From Clostridiales bacterium (GTDB lineage Bacteria > Bacillota > Clostridia > TANB77 > CAG-508), in assembly GCA_015056485.1 (NCBI GenBank), contig SVGD01000003.1, forward strand, positions 62,001-126,000: DNA of 64,000 bases. Reading direction: 5' to 3'. The translations under genes were made by a program, and so were the position numbers. This document shows, piece by piece, positions 34,426 to 43,531 of this stretch (its first letter is position 1; every line of letters starts with the position of its first letter). The notes beneath the pieces were generated by a model. It saw only the letters and a list, made by a program, of their open reading frames with translations. It had not been told where the DNA came from and searched no databases.

Positions 34426-36169
34426 TTTTTATTTGTATATGTACGTCATCTAATTGTTCTTTTGAAACCTGACTTGGTGCTCTCATAAGTAAATCTCTTG
34501 CTTTTTTATTTTTTGGAAAAGCAATTACTTCTCTTATATTGCTTGAGTCAGATACTAACATAACCATTCTATCTAATCCTGGAGCTGCTCCTGCATGTGG
34601 TGGTGCTCCATATTGGAATGCATTAAATAATGCTCCAAATTTTGTTCTTACATCTTCTTCTGTATATCCTGCAATTTCAAAAGCTTTAATCATTATTTCT
34701 GGGTTGTGGTTTCTAACTGCTCCAGAAGCCACTTCATACCCATTACATACAACATCATATTGATAAGCTAAAATATCTAATGGATTCATTGTTTCTAATG
34801 CCTCCATTTCACCTTGTGGCATTGAAAACGGATTATGACAGAAATCTATTTTACCTTCATCAGATAATTCATACATTGGGAAATCAACTATAAAACATAA
34901 TTTGTATTCACCTTTTTTTATTAACTCTAGTCTTTCTCCTAATTCTAATCTAACTCCTCCAGCAATTTTTTGTGCTGTTTTAAATTCGTCTGCAATAAAG
35001 AATATACTATCTTCTTTGTTTGCATTTAATTGATCTTGTAATTTTTCTTTTATTTCTTCGTTTACAAATTTTGCAATTCCTCCAACAGGATTATTTGACT
35101 CATCAAATTTAACCCATGCTAAACCTTTTGCTTGTAATTCTTGAACAGCAAATTCTGTCATACTATCAAAAAATTTTCTTGTTTGAGCTCCACCATTTGG
35201 AACTAAAATTGCTTTAATTGTTTTGTCTTTAAATGCATTAAATTCTGTATCTTTAAAAATTTCAGTTACATCTTGAATTATTAATGGATTTCTTAAATCT
35301 GGTTTGTCTGAACCATATTTCTCCATTGCCTCTAAATATGGAATTCTAATAAATGGTGCTTCGTCAACCTTCCAGTCAGTATGTTTTGTAAACACTTCAG
35401 TAAATAATTGTTCTAACACATTTAAAACATCTTCTTGTGTTGCAAAACTCATTTCAAAGTCTAATTGATAAAATTCCCCTGGTGCTCTATCTGCTCTAGG
35501 ATCTTCATCTCTGAAACATGGAGCTATTTGATAATATTTATTAAATCCACTTGCCATTAATAATTGTTTAAATTGTTGTGGTGCTTGTGGAAGTGCATAA
35601 AATTCTCCTGGATGTAGTCTACTTGGTACCAAGAAATCTCTTGCACCTTCTGGTGAAGAATTAGCTAATATTGGTGTTTGAATTTCTGTAAATCCTAATT
35701 CATCCATTTTATTTCTTAAAGTTTTCATTATTTCTGAACGTAATAAGATTGTTTCATGTAATTTAGTATTTCTTAAATCTAAAAATCTATATTCTAATCT
35801 TAGATCTTCTCTAGCTTCTCCTGTTTTTTCAGAATTAACTTCAAAAGGCAATACATTTTTACATTTTCCTAAAATTTCTATTTTTTCTGCTTCTATTTCT
35901 ATATCACCAGTAGGAATTTTAGAATTTTTGCTTGCTCTTTCTATAACTTTTCCTTCTATACTTATAACAGTTTCTGTAACAACATCTTTAAGTTGTTCTT
36001 CTTTATCACTAGATAAAACTATTTGAGTTATACCAAATTCATCTCTTAAATCTATGAATTTCATTCCTCCTAAATTTCTAATCGTTTGTACCCATCCTGC
36101 TAATTTTACTGTTTTCCCTATATCATTACTTCTTAATTCGCCACAATTATTAGTCCTATATTTGTTCAT
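34418..36169 (-). CDS. aspS: Aspartyl-tRNA synthetase
   Basis: A 583-residue class II synthetase of bacterial type: N-terminal OB anticodon-binding domain (about 1-105, V-K-L-A-G-W-V-Q-T-I-R-N-L-G-G), motif 2 F-R-D-E-D-P-R-A-D-R, a GAD insertion domain (about 300-400) and motif 3 G-A-A-P-G-L-D-R-M-V-M. Charging of tRNA-Asp or of tRNA-Asp/Asn cannot be told apart. AAGGAGG precedes the ATG. Confidence 0.96.
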   Translation of the reverse strand: MNKYRTNNCGELRSNDIGKTVKLAGWVQTIRNLGGMKFIDLRDEFGITQIVLSSDKEEQLKDVVTETVISIEGKVIERASKNSKIPTGDIEIEAEKIEILGKCKNVLPFEVNSEKTGEAREDLRLEYRFLDLRNTKLHETILLRSEIMKTLRNKMDELGFTEIQTPILANSSPEGARDFLVPSRLHPGEFYALPQAPQQFKQLLMASGFNKYYQIAPCFRDEDPRADRAPGEFYQLDFEMSFATQEDVLNVLEQLFTEVFTKHTDWKVDEAPFIRIPYLEAMEKYGSDKPDLRNPLIIQDVTEIFKDTEFNAFKDKTIKAILVPNGGAQTRKFFDSMTEFAVQELQAKGLAWVKFDESNNPVGGIAKFVNEEIKEKLQDQLNANKEDSIFFIADEFKTAQKIAGGVRLELGERLELIKKGEYKLCFIVDFPMYELSDEGKIDFCHNPFSMPQGEMEALETMNPLDILAYQYDVVCNGYEVASGAVRNHNPEIMIKAFEIAGYTEEDVRTKFGALFNAFQYGAPPHAGAAPGLDRMVMLVSDSSNIREVIAFPKNKKARDLLMRAPSQVSKEQLDDVHIQIKSE

Positions 36170-36220
36170 TTTCTTCCTCCTTCAAAATTTGCGAAAAGCA
36201 AATTTTGTACCATTCATATT

Positions 36221-36250
36221 TACGGGGGAACACAGGGCCCGCCCCTAGAT
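36221..36250. repeat. GTAGGGGC-family element, degenerate copy 12
   Basis: TACGGGGGAACACAGGGCCCGCCCCTAGAT. Next to it is a small stem AAAATTTGC/GCAAATTTT (36184-36205). Confidence 0.75.
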
Positions 36251-36336
36251 TGTTTTCCATATAATATTATATAAATTTTTATAATTTTGTCAACTGATTT
36301 TAAAGGGTATATCTTAATATATTTTAAACATTTTTA

Positions 36337-36364
36337 CAGGCGGACACAAGGCCCGCCCTTACAT
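36337..36364. repeat. GTAGGGGC-family element, short copy 13
   Basis: CAGGCGGACACAAGGCCCG...CCTTACAT, directly after the spoIIE stop. Confidence 0.78.
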
Positions 36365-36365
36365 T

Positions 36366-38586
36366 TTATATTTTGTCTATTTTTGCAACTAATACTGTCA
36401 TATCATCTTTTGCTATTCCAACATTATTGTCTAATGCTTCTTGTAAAATTATATCTGCAATTTTTTGAACTTCATTAGTTTCTATGTTTTCTAGTAATTC
36501 CTTAATCCAAATTTCTTTATTAGCAAGTTCTTTATTAGATTCTAGAATTCCATCACTACACATTATAATCAATTCTCCACCATGTAATTCTTTATCATAA
36601 ACAACCAAATCTATATTATCTAATATTCCTGCTGGTAAGGATACCGCTTTAACAACTTCTACTTGTTTACCATTTTTTATAAATGTTGGACATGCACCAT
36701 TTTTTACAAATTCAGCATTTCCATTTTTTAAATCTAAAATTGATATATCAAGTGTAGCATATGTTTCACTATTAGAATTTAAATTTACTGATGAATTTAT
36801 TAATCCTATTGATATTTCTTTATCAAATCCTGTTGTAAGCAATCTTGATAACATATTTATAACAGTTTTACTACTTTTATTTGCTTTTTCTCCTGAACCC
36901 ATTCCGTCACTTATTGCAAGCATATATTTGCCATCATGTAATGTCTCATGAATAAAGTTATCTCCTGAAATAGTACTTCCATTTTTCATAATATTTGAAA
37001 AACCTATTTGTACTTTATAATTTATTTTATTGTTTTCTTTTTCCTCTTTATGTTCATCTATCTCATCTGCAATTGATGAAATTACTTTTGAAACTCCACC
37101 AAGTTGATTAGCCAATGTTTTTTTATTCATTGCTTCTTTTTTTTTCCACAATAAATTTAATTTGTTTATTCTATATGTATGATTTATAGCTTTTACTATT
37201 TGATTAATATCATTATTTATTTGTTCTTTAGTTTCTTCGTCTTCACTGTTGATTCCAATTATATAATTATTATTTTGTTCAAAAATTCTTAAGAAATCTT
37301 CTTTCGATATTTCCTCTTCTTGTTCTAAGAAATCATATATACTATCTAAAATAACATCTTCGTCATCTATCATATCTTCATATAATAAATTTTCAGTAAA
37401 ATCTTCTATGTTATTTATCAAATCTTCTTTAAATATATTTTTGCTTTCTATTTCAATTTCTTCATCTGTTTCAATAGTCGTTGCTGCGACTTCATTATAA
37501 CTTTGTGCCATTTCTAAAATTGTTTCAGAAACTGTATTTAATTTATTTGTAACCTCAGCACCTTCATTTAATCTATTGTTTTGTGCCACTGGTAAATATT
37601 TTGATTTTCCAATAATATCTTCTATATTTATATCAATGTGTTTAGGTATAAATAAAAGTCCTAATGACGCAATTAATATTTCCCTGATAGTAATTATTGG
37701 TATACTATTCCCATTTGTAAAATATGTAAGAAGTGCATTTCCTAGACAGAAGCCTATTATAACTCCTACTCTTCCTAGTTTATTTAATATTCCAGCAACC
37801 ATTCCGAGAAAACGCATAAGCAGCAACTAAAATTGGACTACTTGAAGTAATAATTCCTAAAACCATTCCTATTGTAATTCCTGCTGTGCCACCAACTAAC
37901 ATTCCATTTTTCCATCCTAGGAAAAGGACTAACATTATACTTAATATATTTGTTATCGATAAACTAAATACTGTCAAATCTTTTAATGAACTAAATGCAA
38001 TTGATAGCATTAAAGCTGCACCCATAACTTCTTCTATTGAAAATGCTTGTTTTATTCCGAATTCTTTTATTATAATTATGGAGTTTGAAAAAATCTTATA
38101 GAAAATATATGTTGTAACTGAGAACATTATAGCTGTCAATAAATCATATACTAAAAACATTGTAAAAAACATTTTTACAATATGTACTATTAGTGTAGAT
38201 AGTAATATATATTTTCCAAGTTTTTGTTTTTCATTTCTTTGTGTATATTCGTATTTTGGTCTAAAAATTAAAACTAATGCTATAAACACCAATACAGTTA
38301 ATATATACATTAAAAGTCCACCTAAACCAAATTTAATAAATGTTCCTATTCCAGCAGCAATGAAAACAATTCCTGATGGAATCTTATTACTGCAAGTTGC
38401 AACAAATATTGCTAGTCCAAATGGTGCAAGTTCTGTACCAAAACTTACCATTGATAGCATAAAAGATATTGCATATAAAATTATGTTTTGTATGCTAAAT
38501 AATCTCTTTATTTTTGATTTTTTATTTAATTCTTTAACATCCTCATATTCTTCTTGTTTTACATCATCTGCTATATTTTGAAACAT
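36366..38586 (-). CDS. spoIIE: SpoIIE sporulation phosphatase, split by a CGG-A +1 shift
   Basis: SpoIIE dephosphorylates SpoIIAA to activate sigma-F in the forespore. Frame 1 (start 38586; AAGGTGG 5 bases upstream) encodes the polytopic membrane part to A-A-Y-A-F-S, then CGG at 37804-37806. Skipping the C gives G-M-V-A-G-I-L-N-K-L-G, matching the family's A-Y-A-F-S-G, then the last helices, the regulatory region and the PP2C phosphatase (I-S-D-G-M-G-S-G-E-K-A and M-C-S-D-G-I), 739 residues. Frame 2 has no ribosome site of its own. Without the shift the product stops after five more codons, with no phosphatase. Confidence 0.9.
37803..37806 (-). other. CGG-A +1 frameshift site 3 (spoIIE)
   Basis: Minus-strand zero frame TTT-TCT-CGG-AAT; restored frame TCT-(C)-GGA-ATG. 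The Gly is the usual residue in the family. Confidence 0.88.
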
Positions 38587-38752
38587 CCTTACCACCTTCA
38601 TCTTTTTCTATTTTTTATTAATTATAATAAATTTGTCCTATGTTTTTTTGTCATAATTAGTTGTCAAAATAGAAAAAGTTATTTACATTTTGTGATATTT
38701 TTATTATTTGTTTTCTCTTGTAATTATTAAAATTCACTATCTTATGTATTTT

Positions 38753-40760
38753 TTAGGAATTTTCTGCAAAATATTCTGTTATTCTAACAATAAGTTCATC
38801 TCTTACTTCATCCATAGTCATTCCTTCTACTTGAGCTCCTGCTAAAGTAATATGTCCTCCACCTCCGAAGTTTTTCTAAAATAACTTGAACATTAATATC
38901 TCCTATTGAACGTCCACTAATACAAATTTTATCTCCTAAATTTCCTATTACAAATGATGCTGTAATATTATTTATTGTTAATAACTCATCAGCAGCTTTT
39001 GCACATATAAGATTTGCACTTTTATCTTTCTCGTCATATTGTGATATACCTACTGTATCATTTACAATTTGAACATTTTTAACTATATCAGCAATAACAT
39101 TATAACTATCCAAATCACTTTGGAACCATTTTTTAACCTTTATAATATCAATACCATATTTTCTTAAATATGCAGCTGCTTCAAAAGTTCTAACTCCAGT
39201 TTTAAAAGTAAAATTCTTTGTATCTACCATTATACCAGCATATAAACTTTCTGCTTCTAATTGTTCTAATTCTATATCTGTTTCTGCATATTCTATAATT
39301 TCTGTTACTAATTCTGCTGCTGAAGATGCATAAACTTCATGAAATGAAAGAATTGCATTATCTATAAAATCCGTACTCATTCTATGGTGGTCTATTATAA
39401 CAATTTTCTCTGTTTTATCTAGAAGCTCTGGCGCTTCTGTATAACCTTTTTTATGAGTATCAACAACAATTAATAAAGTATTTGAATTTATAATTGAAAG
39501 AGCCTCATTTTTTCCTATTAAAACGTTTCTATATTCTTCTTGTGATTCTAAAACACTAATAAAATTCTCTAAAGTTAATCCTAAACTGTTATTTACAATA
39601 TAAGCCTCTTTACCTAATGTTTTAGCTAGTCTATATATTCCTAAACTTGAGCCAATTGAGTCTATATCACCATTTAAATGTCCCATTATAATTACGTTTT
39701 CTGATTTTAAGATTAGTTCTTCCAATGCGTGAGCTATAACTCTTGCTTTAACTTTTGTTCTTTTTTCAATTTCTTGACTTCTTCCACCAAAGAAATTATA
39801 TTTGCCATCTTCTTTAAGAACAACTTGGTCTCCACCTCTACCTAAAGCTAAATCCATTCCAACAAGAGCTGATTGATATTTTTCATAATTACTATCTCCT
39901 TCATTAGAAATAGCAACACTTAATGTTATTTGAGATTTATCCCTTGTTTTAATTTCTTTTATTTCATCTAAAATACTGAATTTGTCATTCTCCATTTGTT
40001 CTAAATATTTTTGTTCAAAAGCATAAATAAATGTATCTCTTTCAGTTTTTATCATAAGCCCACCTGTTTTAGCTGCCCATTGATATAATTTTTTCTCTAT
40101 TGTTGCTAAAACTTGTGTTTTTTCTTCTGCATCTAATCTTTGAATAATTTCGTCATAACCATCTATCATTATAATTCCGATACAAGTTTGTGAACCTTTA
40201 AATTTGTTTAATAGGTCTTCTTTTTCAGTTGTATCAATAAAATAAAGTATAGTCATGTACTTAGTTTGTTTTTTTCTATCTCTTTGTTTAATTTTTACAT
40301 AGTTTCCTAGCACATTATATGTTTTTTCATCTATTCTTATATTTTTATCAATTTTTGGATTGTTTTCTCTTTCAATATCCATTTTTATTTCTTTAGCTAT
40401 GTCATCTATATAAGTATTTATACCAACATTAGCAAACTCTTTGTTAAATTTAGAGCTTCTCCAAATAACATTTCCATCCGTTTCTAGAATTATTATAGGG
40501 AATGGAGAATTTATTAAAGTGTTTTTTGCTGCTGAATCCATACTTATAGTTAATTCTTCAACATAACTAGAAATTTCTCCCTTTCTTTTGTTATATACCC
40601 AAATAGTATACGCAATTATTAAAATATATACTGCAATAGCTGGTATTATAAAAATAGGTTTGTATGCACAAAGTACAATTAAAATAATTGCAATTATAAC
40701 TAAATATATTTTTGTTTTTGATTCGATACCTTCAAATAATTTTATATTTTTATTTGTCAT
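38753..40760 (-). CDS. gdpP: Cyclic-di-AMP phosphodiesterase GdpP, split by a CGG-A +1 shift
   Basis: GdpP hydrolyses c-di-AMP. Domains: two N-terminal helices (about 12-55), PAS-like region (about 75-160), degenerate GGDEF (about 165-300), DHH (V-V-D-T-H-K-K, I-I-D-H-H-R) and DHHA1. The zero frame reads L-E-K-L then CGG at 38865-38867, and continues as a meaningless tail to 38808. Skipping the C yields L-G-G-G-G-H-I-T-L-A-G-A-Q, the essential DHHA1 motif, and a normal end at 38753; 668 residues. Start 40760 has AAGGAG upstream. Without the shift, the catalytic GGGGH motif is lost. Confidence 0.92.
38864..38867 (-). other. CGG-A +1 frameshift site 4 (gdpP)
   Basis: Minus-strand zero frame AAA-CTT-CGG-AGG; restored frame CTT-(C)-GGA-GGT-GGA-GGA-CAT. 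The restored residues are the first Gly of the invariant GGGGH motif. Confidence 0.9.
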
Positions 40761-40904
40761 AAATTTCTCCTTACTTTTCAGCTTTTTAGGCTGCATATAT
40801 TTTACCTCAAAAAGCCTGTTTTGTCAAGGGAAACAAGGAATTAGAAGGATTAAAAATTGTGTTTGGAAGTTGTCAGTGTCAGTGACACTCCAACTTAAAA
40901 ACAA

Positions 40905-40935
40905 AAAAACGCAAGTTGTTTTAACTTGCGTTTTT
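40905..40935. terminator. Terminator of the rpsF-ssb-rpsR operon
   Basis: AAAAACGCAAGTT/AACTTGCGTTTTT stem with a 5-base loop, right after the rpsR stop. A second imperfect stem (GTTGTCAGTGTC/GACACTCCAAC, 40869-40894) lies beyond it. Confidence 0.9.
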
Positions 40936-40942
40936 ATAATAA

Positions 40943-41236
40943 TTAGTTTTGTGTATATGGTAATACAGCAATATGTCTTGCTCTTTTTATAGCTTGTGTT
41001 ATTTCTCTTTGATGTTTTGCACATGCTCCTGTAGCTCTTCTTGGTAATATTTTACCTTTTTCATTAATAAATTTCTTTAGTTGTTCTGGATTTTTATAAT
41101 CTAAAACATAATCTTTATTAGCGCACATTACACATACTTTTTTTCTTATTTTTCTAAATCTTGGATTGAAATCGTCATCAACATTGTTGTTTCTTCTATT
41201 ATTCTTTCCATTATTTTTTCTTTTATTGTCTGCCAT
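40943..41236 (-). CDS. rpsR: Ribosomal protein S18
   Basis: A 97-residue S18 of the 30S platform. The basic N-terminal tail is rich in Asn, Lys and Arg ([11 protein letters not shown]); the core has [25 protein letters not shown] and [12 protein letters not shown]. Third in rpsF-ssb-rpsR. The two cysteines suggest a zinc-capable form. Confidence 0.96.
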   Translation of the reverse strand: MADNKRKNNGKNNRRNNNVDDDFNPRFRKIRKKVCVMCANKDYVLDYKNPEQLKKFINEKGKILPRRATGACAKHQREITQAIKRARHIAVLPYTQN

Positions 41237-41279
41237 TATTATACCCCCTTTGTCTTATTTTTTTGCAAATCTCTTTGTA

Positions 41280-41699
41280 TTAGAATGGTAAATCATCTTC
41301 AGATGTTGTAGTAAATTCTGAGCTTTCAGATATTGAGCTTCCGAAAGTATTTTCGAAACTTGCTCCTCCTTCAGAATCTCTTTTACTATCAGCAAAATAT
41401 GCTTCTTCAGCAATAACTTCTGTTACATATCTTTTTTGATTGTTTTCATCTTCCCAAGTTCTTGTTTGGATTCTTCCAATTACTCCAACTTGTTGACCTT
41501 TTTTAAAATATTTACTACAAAATTCTCCTGTTTTACTCCATGCAACTACATTTATAAAATCTGCTTGTCTTTCTTCTCCTGCTTTTGCAAATCTTCTGTT
41601 TACTGCTAAGGAAAATGAAGCAACTAAAGTATTATTTGTTTGTGTATATCTTACTTCAGGATCTCTTGTTAAACGCCCCATTAAAATTACTTTATTCAT
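41280..41699 (-). CDS. ssb: Single-stranded DNA-binding protein
   Basis: A 139-residue SSB: OB-fold (M-N-K-V-I-L-M-G-R-L-T-R-D-P-E-V-R-Y, V-V-A-W, G-R-I-Q-T-R-T-W) and the acidic protein-binding tip ending D-D-L-P-F. It lies between rpsF and rpsR. Confidence 0.96.
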   Translation of the reverse strand: MNKVILMGRLTRDPEVRYTQTNNTLVASFSLAVNRRFAKAGEERQADFINVVAWSKTGEFCSKYFKKGQQVGVIGRIQTRTWEDENNQKRYVTEVIAEEAYFADSKRDSEGGASFENTFGSSISESSEFTTTSEDDLPF

Positions 41700-41700
41700 T

Positions 41701-41985
41701 TTATTCCTCCTCTTTTATTACAATAAACTTAATAACTTCGTCTGTTATTCTATATACTCTTTCAAGTTCAGCGATTAGTTCTGGTTTAGCTGCGAAATGT
41801 AATACTATGTAATATCCTTCTTTGTTCTTTTTAATTTCATAAGCTAATTTTTTTAATCCAAGTTCGTCTACTGACTCTACTTTTCCGTCTTTATTAATTA
41901 AATCTGAGAATTTTGCAATTAAAGCTTTAATTGATTCTTCTTCTAATTTTGGATTAATAATGACAACACTTTCATATTTGTTCAT
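41701..41985 (-). CDS. rpsF: Ribosomal protein S6
   Basis: A 94-residue S6: Y-E-S-V-V-I-I-N-P-K, K-L-A-Y-E-I-K-K-N-K-E-G-Y-Y, and V-I-K-F-I-V-I. First gene of the operon; AAAAGGAGGTG precedes the ATG. It binds S18 in the 30S platform. The leader does not show the usual S6:S18 CCG motif. Confidence 0.96.
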   Translation of the reverse strand: MNKYESVVIINPKLEEESIKALIAKFSDLINKDGKVESVDELGLKKLAYEIKKNKEGYYIVLHFAAKPELIAELERVYRITDEVIKFIVIKEEE

Positions 41986-42043
41986 TACTTTTGCACCTCC
42001 TTTTGGATTTATAACCCATATTTCTTAATATGAGTAAGGAACG

Positions 42044-42078
42044 AAAATAAGCAATGCTTTTTTCGCATTGCTTATTTT
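42044..42078 (-). terminator. Hairpin after the AIM24-like gene, upstream of rpsF
   Basis: AAAATAAGCAATGC/GCATTGCTTATTTT with a 7-base loop. It could end the 42150 transcript; the T run is weak. Confidence 0.7.
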
Positions 42079-42149
42079 AACATAATTTTACACATTTGGC
42101 AAGAAATATTTAAAAATTATTTCTTTATATTGTACTTAATAATTTATTT

Positions 42150-42833
42150 TTATTTTGACGTTGGCATATATGGTGCTAATCTACCTGCAAAGTCTTTAAA
42201 ATTTTGTGATTGAAGAATTACTTTTCCTGGGCCTACAAGTTTTGTTAAGAATAAACCTTCTCCTCCTAAGAATATATTAGCAAATCCTTTCACTGTTTCA
42301 ATTTCATATGAAACTGATGATTCAAATGCCACTACATTTCCTGTGTCTACTTTTAAAACTTCTCCTGGTGCTAATTCTTTTTTTATTGGGTCTCCATCTA
42401 TTTCTAAGAATAATTGTCCATTACCTTGAGCTTTTTGAAGAATAAATCCTTCTCCTCCAACTAATCCTGCGCTAAATCTTTTAGTAAATGCTATGCTTGT
42501 TTCAACACTTTCTTCTGCACATAAAAATGCACCTTTTTGAATCATTAATCCTTGTGGCATTTTACTTAAATCTACAGGTATTATACTTCCTGGAACTGTT
42601 GAAGCAAACGCTACCATCGCTCCATCTTTTTGCGCAGTATAATTTGCCATAAACATTGATTCTCCTGAAAGCATTCTTCCAAGCCCTTTCATAACTCCAC
42701 CGCGTGTATTTGTTTTCATTTCAATCCCTTCTGATTGATAAGCCATACCTCCTGATTGTGTATATACAGTCTCACCTGCATTTAATGTCATTTCTACAAC
42801 TGGCACTGTTTGTCCTACTATTTTATGCTCCAT
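42150..42833 (-). CDS. AIM24/TIGR00266-family protein
   Basis: A 227-residue protein of the TIGR00266/AIM24 family, all-beta and of unknown function. Typical features: V-V-E-M-T-L-N-A-G-E-T-V-Y, G-G-M-A-Y-Q-S, R-M-L-S-G-E-S-M-F-M-A-N-Y and L-G-G-E-G-L-F-L-T-K-L-V-G-P-G. AAAGGGGG precedes the ATG. Confidence 0.88.
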   Translation of the reverse strand: MEHKIVGQTVPVVEMTLNAGETVYTQSGGMAYQSEGIEMKTNTRGGVMKGLGRMLSGESMFMANYTAQKDGAMVAFASTVPGSIIPVDLSKMPQGLMIQKGAFLCAEESVETSIAFTKRFSAGLVGGEGFILQKAQGNGQLFLEIDGDPIKKELAPGEVLKVDTGNVVAFESSVSYEIETVKGFANIFLGGEGLFLTKLVGPGKVILQSQNFKDFAGRLAPYMPTSK

Positions 42834-42982
42834 CTTTTGTTCCCCCTTTTAATAATATCTATGTGTTTGGCCTTTAGATTTTAGTATTTGATAATCCTAA
42901 CATTTTATAACGAATTCAATTTTGCTCCAACTACCAATTTCCAAACTTCAAATTCTAAATACCAATTACATGAAATCAATAA

Positions 42983-43460
42983 TTAATAAGTATAATGCAT
43001 TTCGTCTTCGCTCATAACTCCATTAGTATAATAAACATTTAATGTTCTTGCATTAATTATATATATATCTTCATTTGTCCCGAAGTTTAATGTTACATTA
43101 TTAAGCTTAGTTGTGTCTATCTGATAATATATATCTCCATCTTCACCATCTCTATCTTCAATGAATTCTTCATTTATAATTGTTCCTTCTGAAATTTTGT
43201 ATACAGTTATATTACCTCCACTAGTGTCTATAGTTTCAAAATATGTTTCTGCACATTTAGGTATATCTCCATAAGAATTATAATATACCGTAGCTTTATC
43301 TTTAAGGACTTGTATATCAGCTTGCATGTTCATCAAAGCGGATGAATTAGTATAGTTACTAATACTTGTAATCATTGTAGCTGATATAATTAAAATAACT
43401 ACTATTGTGATAATTAAAGCTACTATGGTTATTCCGTTTTTGATTTTTAACTTTTTTCAT
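42983..43460 (-). CDS. Type IV pilin-like protein, split by a CGG-A +1 shift at codon 9
   Basis: AGGAGG lies 5 bases before the ATG at 43460. Frame 1 reads M-K-K-V-K-N-Q-K then CGG (43434-43436). Skipping the C gives G-I-T-I-V-A-L-I-I-T-I-V-V-I-L-I-I-S-A, an exact clostridial prepilin leader (basic tail, Gly cleavage site, long helix), followed by a soluble domain of about 125 residues rich in Asp, Asn and Tyr; 158 residues. Position 5 after cleavage is Ala, not Glu. Without the shift, translation stops some 25 codons later with no pilin helix. No other pilus genes are nearby. Confidence 0.88.
43433..43436 (-). other. CGG-A +1 frameshift site 5 (pilin)
   Basis: Minus-strand zero frame CAA-AAA-CGG-AAT; restored frame AAA-(C)-GGA-ATA-ACC. 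The Gly is the prepilin-peptidase cleavage residue. The site is only 24 bases into the gene. Confidence 0.9.
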
Positions 43461-43531
43461 TTGTTCCTCCTAAAAGATTTATATAATATATTTTGACAGT
43501 TAAAATAATTTTTGTCAATATATAATATGAT

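Noticed and set aside
34540..34763. Plus-strand ORFs inside aspS, mfd and other minus-strand genes
   Set aside because: Antisense shadows with no ribosome sites and no protein family likeness.
37780..37826. Independent translation of the spoIIE phosphatase part from the ATG at 37814-37826
   Set aside because: No ribosome site precedes these codons, and the start would cut into the membrane region.
41986..42043. S6:S18-binding leader RNA before rpsF
   Set aside because: The usual CCG-containing stem-loop could not be found in this short leader.
10895..43460. Five split genes as simple pseudogenes or random sequencing errors
   Set aside because: All five breaks are the same one-base event in the same context (C before GGA), both parts of each gene are well conserved, and no other kind of frameshift is seen in the window.
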